64,000 nt of DNA, from positions 82,352-146,351 of the forward strand of contig NZ_JADZLT010000053.1 of NCBI RefSeq assembly GCF_015904235.1, in the 5' to 3' direction. The notes beneath the pieces were generated by a model that made no database searches, was not told where the DNA came from, and saw only the letters and a list, made by a program, of their open reading frames with translations. The stretch comes from Methylobrevis albus. GTDB taxonomy: Bacteria > Pseudomonadota > Alphaproteobacteria > Rhizobiales > Pleomorphomonadaceae. This document shows positions 35,741 to 44,070 of the stretch, piece after piece. Position 1 is the first letter of the stretch. Each line of letters starts with the position of its first letter. Both the position numbers and the translations under genes were made by a program.

Positions 35741-36276
35741 TGGAGGGTTTCGGCGCCCTCGGCGGCGGAGATCTCGGCGATTCTGTCATGCCGGACCACG
35801 TCTCCGGGCTGCAGACCGATCGCCGCCGCGGTGCCCGCGACCAGCTCGAGCACGAATCGCACCGGCGCGCCCGACATGATCGGCCGCTCCGACAGCGGCG
35901 TGGTGTCGGCCGCGATGCGCACGACGCGGCCGTCGATGTCGATGAAGATGATGTCGAGCGAGACGTAAGTGTCCTTCATCCAGAACGACGCCTCGCCGGT
36001 CCGCTCCATGTCGAACAGCATGCCGCGGTCGGGCGCGAGCGACCGGCGGTACATCAGCCCGACCGAGCGCGTTTCCGGCGTGTCGACGAGTTCGACCTCG
36101 AACCGGTGCTCGGCGCCCCGCGCCACGACCACGAGCGGTGAGAGTTCCTGCTCCACCGCCGGCGGCGGCGCCTCGGCGGCCGGCTGGGCGCGCGGCGCGA
36201 TGGCGGCGGGAAAGCCGGTGACGAGCAACGCGGCGACGGCCGCGGCGCGGACGAGCAAGCTGTGACGTGACATCAT
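35737..36276 (-). CDS. DUF192 family exported protein
   Basis: A 179-residue protein with a signal peptide or N-terminal anchor (SLLVRAAAVAALLVTGFPAAIA) and one DUF192 domain: FEVELVDTPETRSVGLMYRRSL, DRGMLFDMERTGEASFWMKDTYVSLDIIFID and IGLQPGDVVRHDRI. DUF192 is widespread, periplasmic, with no established biochemical activity. Two adjacent ATGs (36276, 36273) are possible; GGA lies 8 bases before the first. It is 110 bases upstream of bcsN on the same strand. The gap and the CtrA-like box at its stop suggest a separate promoter for bcs. Confidence 0.88.
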   Translation of the reverse strand: MMSRHSLLVRAAAVAALLVTGFPAAIAPRAQPAAEAPPPAVEQELSPLVVVARGAEHRFEVELVDTPETRSVGLMYRRSLAPDRGMLFDMERTGEASFWMKDTYVSLDIIFIDIDGRVVRIAADTTPLSERPIMSGAPVRFVLELVAGTAAAIGLQPGDVVRHDRIAEISAAEGAETLQ

Positions 36277-36677
36277 CTGAACGTCCGGTGTGCTGGACCG
36301 GGCCGGCGGGAGCGGGCGACCCGGTCTCGGAAAAGGAATTGTCGCGCCTAGCCGGCGAGCCCGACGCGCCGCCGGTGCACACCATTCCGCCCGGCATCGA
36401 TGTCGGGAGCATGGCAAAGAGATCGGCGAGAGCAGCGGGTGAACGCGGCGCCATCGCGTCCGGCGATGGCCGAAGCAGATATACCCCCTCGTGGGGCTGC
36501 GGAGCAGACCCGCTGGCTCCGTCGCAGGGGTGGCGCGTCCGAAAGCCCGGGTCGGGAAGGGTGCAGCGCTGCCGCATGATGAGGAGGGGCCGTTACCCCT
36601 CCCGGCTCGCTGCGCTCGCCACCCTCCCCACAAGGGGGAGGGATGGTCACGCCATCCTTGGACCAGTAGCAGGTCCG
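36277..36677. other. intergenic region between the cold-shock protein and DUF192 genes
   Basis: No gene in 401 bases. The right part is the hairpin repeat listed separately, which lies just downstream of the cold-shock gene and may terminate it. The remainder (36277-36580) contains no convincing promoter hexamers. Confidence 0.4.
36583..36642. repeat. double-hairpin intergenic repeat
   Basis: GGAGGGG (36583-36589) pairs with CCCCTCC (36596-36602), and CCCTCCCC (36622-36629) pairs with GGGGAGGG (36635-36642) around a short loop; between them is GGCTCGCTGCGCTCGCC. Read on the minus strand it has the layout CCCTCCCCC-TTGTGGGGAGGG-TGGCGAGC, which I recall as a frequent repeat in Hyphomicrobiales intergenic DNA. 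It lies 36 bases downstream of the cold-shock gene stop. Confidence 0.7.
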
Positions 36678-37253
36678 TCAGTGCGACGAGGGCGCGCCGC
36701 CGGCGTTGAGCGGGCGGACTTCCGAGGCGATCAGGCCCTTCGGGCCGTCGCCGTAGCGGATCAGCACGAACTGGCCGGGCCGCAGTTCCGCCATGCCGTA
36801 GCGGCGCAGCGTCTCCATGTGGATGAAGATGTCCTCGGTGCCCTCGCCGCGGGTGACGAAGCCGAAGCCGCGCACGCGATTGAACCACTTCACCTCGACC
36901 TGCTCGAGCCCGCTGGTCGGCGTCACCTGCACGAAGGCGCGCGACGGCGGCATCTGCGAGGGATGCACGGCGGTGGATTCGTCCATCGATATGATACGCA
37001 GCGCCTGCAGGCCCTTCGGCCGGTTCAGCACTTCGCAGACGATCCGAGAGCCCTCGTAGGCGGTCTGGAAGCCGTCGCGGCGCAGGCAGGTCACGTGCAG
37101 CAGAATGTCGGGCAGGTCGTCGTCGGGCACGATGAAGCCGAAGCCCTTGCCCACGTCGAACCACTTGATGGTTCCGGCGACCTCGATCACGTCGACGCCG
37201 GCGTCTTCGGCCGAAACCGCGACGGCTCCATGATCCGCCTGGAACTTTGACAT
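36678..37253 (-). CDS. double cold-shock-domain protein
   Basis: A 191-residue protein with two CSD beta-barrels, an arrangement common in Hyphomicrobiales, unlike the single-domain 70-residue Csp proteins. First domain (about 25-95): GTIKWFDVGKGFGFIVPDDD with RNP1 KGFGFI and RNP2 DILLHV. Second domain (about 117-183): VKWFNRVRGFGFVTRGEG with RNP1 RGFGFV and RNP2 DIFIHM. It should bind single-stranded RNA or DNA as a chaperone or antiterminator. ATG 37253 has GGAGGGG 9 bases upstream; the frame extends to 37331 without a better start. Divergent from gloA across 299 bases. Confidence 0.93.
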   Translation of the reverse strand: MSKFQADHGAVAVSAEDAGVDVIEVAGTIKWFDVGKGFGFIVPDDDLPDILLHVTCLRRDGFQTAYEGSRIVCEVLNRPKGLQALRIISMDESTAVHPSQMPPSRAFVQVTPTSGLEQVEVKWFNRVRGFGFVTRGEGTEDIFIHMETLRRYGMAELRPGQFVLIRYGDGPKGLIASEVRPLNAGGAPSSH

Positions 37254-37552
37254 GACCGAAGGCCCCTCCATCCCGTGGCGCGCCGGGTACTCTACACGAC
37301 AGCCGAGCCGCGCGAAGCGAATCTCGTTCATGGAATCTTACCATCGAAATGCCATGCGCCCGCAAGCCCATCGGGCGGGAAGCCGGCGTTTTCCCGCCGA
37401 AAACCCGCTTTTCCGATCCGCTGCCGGCTACAAAGCACGACGCCGCGCGCGGGCCGGCACCAGGGCGCGGCGGCCGGAAGGCGCTTGTCGGCGCCCGTCG
37501 TCGGGCCTAAGTCGGACCGGGGACGAACCGCACCGGTCAAGAGGACGACGAC

Positions 37553-37993
37553 ATGCGCTACCTGCACACCATGATCCGGATCAGCGACATCGATCAGTCG
37601 CTCGACTTCTTCTGCAACAAGCTCGGCATGGTCGAGGTCCGCCGCTCCGAAAGCGAGAAGGGCCGCTACACGCTGATCTTCCTCGCCGCCGCCGAGGACG
37701 TCGACAGCGCGCGCCGCGGCGCGGCTCCCCTCGTCGAGCTCACCTTCAACTGGGACCCCGAAGCCTACGGCGAAGGCCGCAATTTCGGCCATCTCGCCTA
37801 TGAGGTCGACGACATCTACGCCACCTGTGCCGCACTTCAGGCGGCCGGCGTCACCATCAACCGCCCGCCGCGCGATGGCCGCATGGCCTTCGTCCGCAGC
37901 CCGGACAACATCTCGATCGAACTGCTGCAGAAGGGCGACGCGCTGGAGATCGCCGAGCCCTGGGCGAGCATGGGCAACACCGGCCACTGGTAA
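37553..37993 (+). CDS. gloA: lactoylglutathione lyase (glyoxalase I)
   Basis: Converts the methylglyoxal-glutathione hemithioacetal to S-lactoylglutathione. The 146 residues align well with E. coli GloA: MRYLHTMIRISDIDQSLDFF, GRYTLIFL, LVELTFNWD, FGHLAYEVDDIYATC and FVRSPDNISIELLQKGD. The four metal ligands are present: H5, E62, H80 and E123. The family normally uses nickel in bacteria. GAGG lies 8 bases before the ATG at 37553. It is followed by a hairpin and appears monocistronic. Confidence 0.95.
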   Translation: MRYLHTMIRISDIDQSLDFFCNKLGMVEVRRSESEKGRYTLIFLAAAEDVDSARRGAAPLVELTFNWDPEAYGEGRNFGHLAYEVDDIYATCAALQAAGVTINRPPRDGRMAFVRSPDNISIELLQKGDALEIAEPWASMGNTGHW

Positions 37994-38386
37994 GTTCGGG
38001 CCTGCCGCTGCGGGTGCCGGGGGGCCTCGCAGCGGTCGGTTGAAGGACAGGGATTTTGCTGAGCGGCGCATCGATGCCGCTACGCGGTATTGCGGATCGT
38101 TTCGCGTTCGCCGGGCAAGTCGAGGGCCAAGTCAAGCGGCCACCCGCCGCAGTTTCGCCTTGCCATCACCACAAAGGACGTGTTCTGTCGGCCCTCAATT
38201 CGGGGGACTACGCTGCCAATCGATCTCGGGATCGTCCTTTGCCGGACTTGCCCGAGCGCCCCGTGACATGGCGAAGGACGGCGACGCGGCCGTCCGCGCC
38301 CGGCCCCGGCTGCCTGCCGGCGCCATTGCCGCACAGGCACGCGCACGTCGCCCGGCGTGCGTTAAGTCGGGGAGCCCAGTCTAGGC
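37994..38386. other. gloA downstream region with hairpin; no gene
   Basis: CCGCTGCG (38005-38012) pairs with CGCAGCGG (38028-38035) 11 bases after the gloA stop, a likely terminator without a U-run. The remaining 350 bases to the M15-like lipoprotein hold no convincing gene; short overlapping frames lack ribosome-binding sites and family features. Confidence 0.5.
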
Positions 38387-39454
38387 ATGGATTTTCGTGT
38401 TTTCGCCGCCTTCGGTATCGCCGCTGCGCTGGTGTCGTGCACCAGTTTCTATGAAGCGAGCGACTTTGCCGCGGTGACGGGGCCGGCGAAGATCGAGGGT
38501 GTCGCCGAGGGCGCGGAGAAATCCGTCGACGACGCGGACACCGCCGAGGGCACCGCAAACGCCGCCGCCGATACGCCCGCCGACGTCGCCGCGGCCACCG
38601 CCGCCGTCCCGGCGACCGCCACCGAGACCGCCGCGGCCGCCGTGCCCGAGGTCGCCCCGGCCGCCGGCGAGACGGCCGCCCCCCAGATTCCGGCCAGCGC
38701 AGCGGCGACGGCCGCGATGGCGGCCACGACCGCCGCAGCCGAGCCACAGGCGCCGGCCACCGCGGCGGTCACTCCGCCGGCCGCCGCCGCCTCCGAAACC
38801 TCCCCCGCCTCGATGGTGACCGCCCTCGCCCCGACCGCCGCGCGCCCGGCGATTCCCGCCGTCGACGACGACGTCGTCGTGGAGGCCCCGCCCGAGGACG
38901 ACGAGCCGGAAGCAGCCGCCTTCAAGGCGCCGCGCCGCGAAAAGATGGAAAGCCTGCCGGGCGTCAACTGGCCCGAGGGCATCGTCCTCGTGTCGCGGAC
39001 GCCGAACGACGACGATCCCCGCGGCTTCTTCGGCGGCGCCACCCACCCGTTCTCGCGCTCGGTCGCCGGGGTACCGCGCAGCGCCGTGGTCGCCGCGAAC
39101 GGCTTGCTGCTGGCGCACAGCAGCATCAGCGTCTCGTGCCTGAAGCCGGGGCTGCTCTCGATCCTGCGCCGCGCCGAGACCCGCTTCGGCAAGCGCGTGG
39201 TGATCACCTCCGGCTACCGCTCGCCGCCGCACAACCGGCGCGTCCGCGGCGCCCGCAATTCGCAGCACATGTACTGCAACGCGGTCGACCTCTACATGCC
39301 CGGCGTCGCCCGCGACGAACTCGCCCGCTACCTGTTCGCCTTGCCCGACCGCGGCGGCATCGGCCTCTACTGTCATACCCAGTCGATCCACGTCGACATC
39401 GGCTCGCGCCGCGCCTGGCGCTGGCCCTGCTACCAGAAGCGCAAGAAGGCCTGA
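38387..39454 (+). CDS. M15-family (YcbK/DUF882-like) peptidoglycan lipoprotein
   Basis: A 355-residue lipoprotein: signal peptide with lipobox LVSC (C18), then about 150 residues of Ala/Thr/Pro-rich disordered linker, then a C-terminal Peptidase_M15_3-like domain. The domain has RVVITSGYRSPPHNRRV, the zinc-site segment SQHMYCNAVDLYMP (His and Asp in the SxHxxGxAxD pattern, with Cys in place of Gly) and the second site SIHVDIG. It is probably an L,D- or D,D-carboxypeptidase acting on peptidoglycan, tethered to the outer membrane. GGGGAG (38369-38374) precedes the ATG by 12 bases. Convergent with oxyR (24-base gap). Substrate not inferable. Confidence 0.82.
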   Translation: MDFRVFAAFGIAAALVSCTSFYEASDFAAVTGPAKIEGVAEGAEKSVDDADTAEGTANAAADTPADVAAATAAVPATATETAAAAVPEVAPAAGETAAPQIPASAAATAAMAATTAAAEPQAPATAAVTPPAAAASETSPASMVTALAPTAARPAIPAVDDDVVVEAPPEDDEPEAAAFKAPRREKMESLPGVNWPEGIVLVSRTPNDDDPRGFFGGATHPFSRSVAGVPRSAVVAANGLLLAHSSISVSCLKPGLLSILRRAETRFGKRVVITSGYRSPPHNRRVRGARNSQHMYCNAVDLYMPGVARDELARYLFALPDRGGIGLYCHTQSIHVDIGSRRAWRWPCYQKRKKA

Positions 39455-39478
39455 CCGGGTTCATCGCGGGCCGGGCGT

Positions 39479-40378
39479 TCAGCCCGCCGACGAGCAGCGC
39501 GCGATCACGCCGACGATCTCCGCAAAATCACGAGCGCGCGGATTTGTGCGCCGCCAGGCGACGCCAACCTGTCGGCTCGGCTCGGGCGCCGCGAAGCGCA
39601 GCAGCCGGATCGCCGTCTCGTCGATCGAAACGCTGTCGAGGAAGATTCGCGGCAGCAGCGTGATGCCCTGCCCGGCCGCCACCAGTTGCAGGATCGTCGA
39701 CAGGCTGGTGACGCCGCTCGCGCGCAGTCGCCGGGCGTCGATCGTGCCGCAGACGGCGAGCGTCTGGTCGCGCAGGCAATGGCCGTCCTCGAGCAGCAGC
39801 AGCGCTTCGGGCGCGATCTGGCTCGCCTCCGCGACGCCGGCGTCGGAGAACGGCCCGTCCCGCGGCACGGCCAGCAGGAACGGATCCTCGAACACTGCCA
39901 CTTCCTCGAACGCCGCATGCCCGAGCGGCACGCTCGCGACGATCACGTCGAGGTCGCCGGCGGCGAGTTCGTCCGCCAGTGTCGCCGTGACGGTTTCCCT
40001 GACGCTGAGTTGCAGCCGGGGAAACGCCAGCGCCAGCCGCGGCAGCAGCTTCGGCAGGAGATAGGGCGCGATCGAGGGAATCACCCCGAGCCGCAGCGGA
40101 CCGGCGAGCACGCCGGTCTCCCGCCGGGCGAAGGATTCGAGGTCGCCGACCTCGGACAGGATCCGCCGCGCCCGCGCCGCGACGCCCTCCCCCACCGCCG
40201 TCAGCCGGGCACCGCCCGCCGACCGTTCGACCAGCGCGACGCCGAGAGCGGTCTCGAGGTCGCGGATCTGCACGGACAGCGCCGGTTGGCTGACCGACAC
40301 GCGCTCGGCGGCCCGCCCGAAATGGCCTTCGGCCGCAAGGGCATCGAAATAGCGAAGCTGGCGCAGGGTGAGCGTCAT
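39479..40378 (-). CDS. oxyR: hydrogen-peroxide-sensing LysR regulator
   Basis: LysR-type activator of the peroxide response. The 299 residues have an N-terminal winged helix-turn-helix (MTLTLRQLRYFDALAAEGHF, SVSQPALSVQIRDLE) and a periplasmic-binding-like sensor domain. The redox cysteines are C201 and C210 in EDGHCLRDQTLAVC, matching C199 and C208 of E. coli OxyR, so disulfide switching is expected. It is divergent from katA, the classical arrangement. The start ATG (40378) lies inside the divergent operator region, consistent with autoregulation. Confidence 0.94.
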   Translation of the reverse strand: MTLTLRQLRYFDALAAEGHFGRAAERVSVSQPALSVQIRDLETALGVALVERSAGGARLTAVGEGVAARARRILSEVGDLESFARRETGVLAGPLRLGVIPSIAPYLLPKLLPRLALAFPRLQLSVRETVTATLADELAAGDLDVIVASVPLGHAAFEEVAVFEDPFLLAVPRDGPFSDAGVAEASQIAPEALLLLEDGHCLRDQTLAVCGTIDARRLRASGVTSLSTILQLVAAGQGITLLPRIFLDSVSIDETAIRLLRFAAPEPSRQVGVAWRRTNPRARDFAEIVGVIARCSSAG

Positions 40379-40430
40379 AGGGTTCCATTATCGCAGTAGG
40401 TAGAACTTACGATTGGACCTTATCATGATA
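40377..40430. promoter_or_regulatory. oxyR-katA operator region
   Basis: ATAG-N7-TTAT-N7-GGTA-N7-CGAT (40377-40413) keeps the 11-base phasing of the OxyR consensus ATAG-N7-CTAT-N7-ATAG-N7-CTAT, with several mismatches; its left end overlaps the oxyR start codon. The perfect palindrome TATCATGATA follows at 40421-40430. No firm -35/-10 for either gene was found. Confidence 0.4.
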
Positions 40431-40552
40431 CGAGTTCAGAATGCTTCCAGAATGGATGGAAGCGCATTGCGATGTGCCGAACCGTCCGTGCGACGGACGC
40501 TGGCCGGGGAGAGCCGGCGCCGATGACAGGTTCAGGAACAGGGGTAGCCCAG

Positions 40553-42022
40553 ATGACCGACAAGCCCACACTCACGACCACGGCCGGCGCGCCGATCGGC
40601 GACAACCAGAATTCGCTCTCGGCCGGCCCGCGCGGCCCGCTGCTGATGCAGGACTACCAGCTGATCGAGAAGCTGGCGCACCAGAACCGCGAGCGCATCC
40701 CCGAGCGCGTCGTGCACGCCAAGGGCTGGGGCGCCTTCGGCACCCTGAAGATCACCGGCGACATCTCGAAGTACACCAAGGCGAAGGTGCTGCAGCCCGG
40801 CACCGAGACCGACCTGCTGCTGCGCTTCTCCACCGTCGCCGGCGAACTCGGTGCGGCCGATGCCGAGCGCGACGTGCGCGGCTTCGCGCTGAAGTTCTAC
40901 ACCACGGAAGGCAACTGGGATCTCGTCGGCAACAACACGCCGGTGTTCTTCCTGCGCGATCCGTACAAGTTCCCCGACTTCATCCGCACCCAGAAGCGCC
41001 ACCCGCAGACCAACCTGCGCTCGCCCAAGGCGATGTGGGACTACTGGTCGCTGTCGCCGGAGTCGCTGCATCAGGTCACCATCCTGATGTCGGATCGCGG
41101 CTGTCCGGTCGCGCCGATGTTCATGAACGGCTACGGCTCGCACACCTTCTCGCTGATCAATGGCGCCGGCGAGCGCTTCTGGGTCAAGTTCCACTTCAAG
41201 ACCGAGCAGGGCCACAAGTTCTACACCAACGCGGAATCGGCCGAAGTCATCGGCAAGACCCGCGAGAGCTACCAGGAAGCGCTGTTCGGCGGCATCGCCA
41301 AGGGCGAGTTCCCGCGCTGGTCCATGAAGGTCCAGATCATGACCGAGGCCCAGGCCGAGACGACCTGGTACAACCCCTTCGACCTCACCAAGGTCTGGCC
41401 GCACGCCGAGTTCCCGCTGATCGACGTCGGCACCATCGAGCTGAACCGCAACGCCGACAATTACTTCGCCGAGATCGAGCAGGCCGCCTTCTCGCCCTCG
41501 AACATCGTACCGGGCATCGGCTTCTCGCCGGACAAGGTGCTGCAGGCGCGCATCTTCGCCTATGCGGACGCCCATCGCTACCGGATCGGCACCCACTACG
41601 AGCACCTGCCCGTCAACGCGGCCAAGTGCCCGGTGAACCACTACCACAAGGACGGCTCGATGCGGTTCTTCCGCAACGACACCGGCAACGCCGACGCCTA
41701 CTACGAGCCCAACTCGATGGGCGGCCCGGCGGAAAACCCCGCCTTCCGCGAGCCGGCGCTGCCGCTGTCGGGTGATGCCGACCGCTACAACCACCGCGAC
41801 GGCAACGACGATTACCGTCAGCCGGGTGACCTGTTCCGCATGTTCGACGAGGCCCAGCGCGAGCGGCTGTTCTCGAACATCGCCGGCGCGATGCAGGGCG
41901 TGCCGGAAGAGATCATCCGCCGCCAGCTGGTGCACTTCTACCGTGCCGACCCGGCCTACGGCGAAGGCGTGGCCCGCCACGTCGGCGTCAGCCTGCCGCA
42001 GCTCGACGCCGCGGCCGAGTAA
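40553..42022 (+). CDS. katA: catalase, small-subunit haem type (KatA)
   Basis: Decomposes H2O2. The 489 residues have the small-subunit architecture without the C-terminal flavodoxin-like extension. Active-site His is H55 ([13 protein letters not shown]), the essential Asn is in VGNNTPVFF near 127-128, and the haem-ligand Tyr lies in [33 protein letters not shown] is a family signature. ATG 40553 is preferred to upstream in-frame starts because AGGGG (40540-40544) is 8 bases before it. Divergent from oxyR, with a strong terminator about 135 bases after the stop. Confidence 0.96.
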   Translation: MTDKPTLTTTAGAPIGDNQNSLSAGPRGPLLMQDYQLIEKLAHQNRERIPERVVHAKGWGAFGTLKITGDISKYTKAKVLQPGTETDLLLRFSTVAGELGAADAERDVRGFALKFYTTEGNWDLVGNNTPVFFLRDPYKFPDFIRTQKRHPQTNLRSPKAMWDYWSLSPESLHQVTILMSDRGCPVAPMFMNGYGSHTFSLINGAGERFWVKFHFKTEQGHKFYTNAESAEVIGKTRESYQEALFGGIAKGEFPRWSMKVQIMTEAQAETTWYNPFDLTKVWPHAEFPLIDVGTIELNRNADNYFAEIEQAAFSPSNIVPGIGFSPDKVLQARIFAYADAHRYRIGTHYEHLPVNAAKCPVNHYHKDGSMRFFRNDTGNADAYYEPNSMGGPAENPAFREPALPLSGDADRYNHRDGNDDYRQPGDLFRMFDEAQRERLFSNIAGAMQGVPEEIIRRQLVHFYRADPAYGEGVARHVGVSLPQLDAAAE

Positions 42023-42200
42023 GGCCTGACGCGCGCTGCGGGCCGTGCTCGCAGCGCGCGGACATCGAGCCGACATGAGGCGGAAAACCGCAAAGCGGGT
42101 CCGCCTGCCGAGAAGTCCGGCGCGTCGGAGCCCCGTGCTCCGCGGATGACGCCGGCAGAGACCGCCGCCGACCTACCCCCGGCGGCGGTCTCATTTTTTT
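42023..42200 (+). terminator. katA 3' region: two hairpins, the second a strong intrinsic terminator
   Basis: The first hairpin is CGCGCGCTGCG (42030-42040) with CGCAGCGCGCG (42050-42060), starting 7 bases after the stop and without U-run. The second is GAGACCGCCGCCG (42158-42170) with CGGCGGCGGTCTC (42180-42192), 13 bp, followed by A and seven T (42194-42200). The interval between them, about 97 bases, holds another short hairpin (GGCGGA/TCCGCC, about 42077-42107). A 3'-derived small RNA is possible but unproven. Confidence 0.8.
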
Positions 42201-42950
42201 CGACGACCGCCGCAGCCGTCGGCGGTGCAGGCAGATGGGCAGTGGCCCGCCGATGCGCGGGCAACCAGCCTTCCGCAGCGAGCCCGATGCGCGTCGGTTG
42301 GTCGGCTGAGGTCGAGCCACCCACCACCGCGATCTGGCAGAGCCATCGGTCGACGCTTCGGCCCGTCGACTCGGCGGGATTGCGTCCCGGCTGAGACGCC
42401 CGCTCCGCCCCTCGGGCTCGGCCAAGGCCAAATCGCCGAGGCGCGACATCGCGGCCGTCAGCCTGTTTTTCACCCCGCCAAACTTCTGGAAACGGCCGAT
42501 CCCGCGCCGGTTTGTGCGCCCAGAGGCCAGTCGTTTGGTCCCCATCCCGGCCCTCGACTTGCGCCCACAACTTGCCATTCGAGCCGGAAAACTGGCTTTT
42601 CCTGCGCTACGATTTCAGGGTTCGCCGAATTCGGCCGCCATATTCATGGGGGCGAGTCTCAATCTTCATGGCGACCGACGGATTCGCCTCGAACTACACC
42701 GAATTTTCGGGCTTGCGTGCACTGCACCATACTTCATTCAGTCACCTGATTTCGCATGGCAACCATGCAATACAAGCGATTTCAGGTTTTCTATGCGTGA
42801 TATTCAGATTTTCTTCTCGGACATAAACCGTTTAGCATGCTCTTCAATCGGTTGAATATCGCAGTGCACCTATTCCCATGATCGACCAACCCCCGTAGCC
42901 TTTGGGTGTCCGGTCCAGATCGGAACCGGGATCCGCCGGGAGACCTGCTG
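42201..42950. other. gene-poor region, AT-richer than its surroundings
   Basis: About 750 bases with no credible gene. Bases from about 42560 to 42890 are clearly AT-richer than the genome around them. Features: hairpin ACCGCCG/CGGCGGT (42206-42226) directly after the katA terminator, and hairpin GCATGG-CAA-CCATGC (42754-42768). Small open frames here have no ribosome-binding site and atypical residues. It may be a remnant of transferred DNA or a promoter-rich region for the small gene at 42951. Confidence 0.4.
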
Positions 42951-43160
42951 ATGGAGTTGCTCATTTCCGCTTGCCTGCTCGCTTCCCCCGAGAGTTGCCG
43001 GACCGAAAGTCTGGTCGTTTCGATGGAGCCGATGACGCCGATGACCTGCATGGCCACGGCTCAGCCCGCGATCGCACAGTGGAATGAAGCGCATCCGAAG
43101 TGGAAGGTCGTGAAGTGGACCTGTGGCGACGTGCGCCGCAGCAAGCCCTTCGCCATCTGA
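42951..43160 (+). CDS. small cysteine-containing exported protein of a conserved alphaproteobacterial family (69 aa)
   Basis: From memory, short proteins of this plan (hydrophobic start, CRxE, MTCM, then W-x4-HP-x-W-x-V-x5-C) occur in many Alphaproteobacteria, without a named function. Here: MELLISACLLASPESC, then CRTESL, MTPMTCMATAQ, AQWNEAHPKWKVVKWTC. Four cysteines are spaced so that the mature part could hold a disulfide; the N-terminus may be a short signal. ATG 42951 has GGGAG about 8 bases upstream. No neighbour gives a functional clue. Confidence 0.7.
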   Translation: MELLISACLLASPESCRTESLVVSMEPMTPMTCMATAQPAIAQWNEAHPKWKVVKWTCGDVRRSKPFAI

Positions 43161-43356
43161 CGGAGACCCGGCCGGCGCCATGCACCGGTCCTGATCGATC
43201 GATGTCGGCGTGCCGCCCGGATGGGCGTCGCCGGCCTCACCGGACTGCACTGCGGGGCGCCCTCCACGTCTCCCCGCAGGGTATCGACCATCACGTGGAG
43301 ACGGTTCGCCCTGCCCACCATGAATTGCGGGCGGATCAAAGTCTGGAGACTGCAAA

Positions 43357-43746
43357 ATGTCCGTTTCTCGGTCCCTCGCCGCCCGCGTCGCCGCGCTCGC
43401 CGTCATCGCCCTTGCCGGCGCCGGCGCCGCCTATGCCGCCTCGTCGCAGCCTTCCGGGACCTCCGGCACCTATGCGCCGGCCGTCGGCTTCAACCACGCC
43501 GTCGGAGCGACCCACGCCGTGGGCTATTTCACCCCGGTCGCCGGTGACTGCGCCCTGACCCTCGTCGTCGCCGAAGTGCTCGACGACGAGTCCGCGGTCG
43601 CCCCGACGCCGACCCGCCTCGAGGTCACCCTGCCCGCCGGCCGCAACGCCGCCGTCAAGGCGTCGGACGGCAACGTGCTGACCTTCACCTGCGCCGCCGA
43701 CGGCAAGTCGCTCGCAGTCGATCGCGGCATCGCCGGCGCGATCTGA
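43357..43746 (+). CDS. secreted protein of unknown function (129 aa)
   Basis: Not recognised. A signal peptide (RVAALAVIALAGAGAAYA, probable cleavage before ASSQP) is followed by about 100 residues with two internal cysteines (DCALTLV and FTCAADGK) likely paired, and a small repeat FNHAVGATHAVGYF. The alternation of hydrophobic and polar residues suggests a beta-rich fold. GGAG (43345-43348) is 8 bases before the ATG at 43357. A hairpin (43807-43831) follows. It is in the same direction as the small protein at 42951 but 196 bases away. Confidence 0.75.
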   Translation: MSVSRSLAARVAALAVIALAGAGAAYAASSQPSGTSGTYAPAVGFNHAVGATHAVGYFTPVAGDCALTLVVAEVLDDESAVAPTPTRLEVTLPAGRNAAVKASDGNVLTFTCAADGKSLAVDRGIAGAI

Positions 43747-44070
43747 GCCCCACGGCCGGACAAGCTCGTTCGGCCGCCGCCCGGGATTTTCCCGCAGGCA
43801 TCACTGGAAGCGCCGCCCCTCGCGGCGCTTCTGACGTTTCAGCCCTCTCCCGGCGCCGGTCGCCGCCAGGTCGTGACCCCGGGATCCGCAGCGTCCCCCA
43901 ACCGGCGCGCATGGCACGAAACGCCTTCGCCACCACTGCGTTTTCTGCATTGCTCGGGCCCGCAAGCCAGCGTTTGCGCGCTTGCTGCGACCGCACAACG
44001 CTCCTAGAGCATCGGGCGTCCAATTCACGAGGGATCGCCACGTGCATCCTCATCGGGCTGTCAGCGGATC
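43747..44070. other. intergenic region before kup, with terminator hairpin
   Basis: GAAGCGCCGC (43807-43816) pairs perfectly with GCGGCGCTTC (43822-43831) around a 5-base loop, 60 bases after the preceding stop. The rest, to kup at 44071, contains no gene. I see no known potassium-responsive riboswitch. Confidence 0.6.

Noticed and set aside
42514..42855. 113-codon frame in the AT-rich region
   Set aside because: No ribosome-binding site, no family features, and irregular codon use; treated as non-coding.
43747..44070. Riboswitch upstream of kup
   Set aside because: Only a terminator hairpin for the preceding gene is visible; no c-di-AMP or other riboswitch core.
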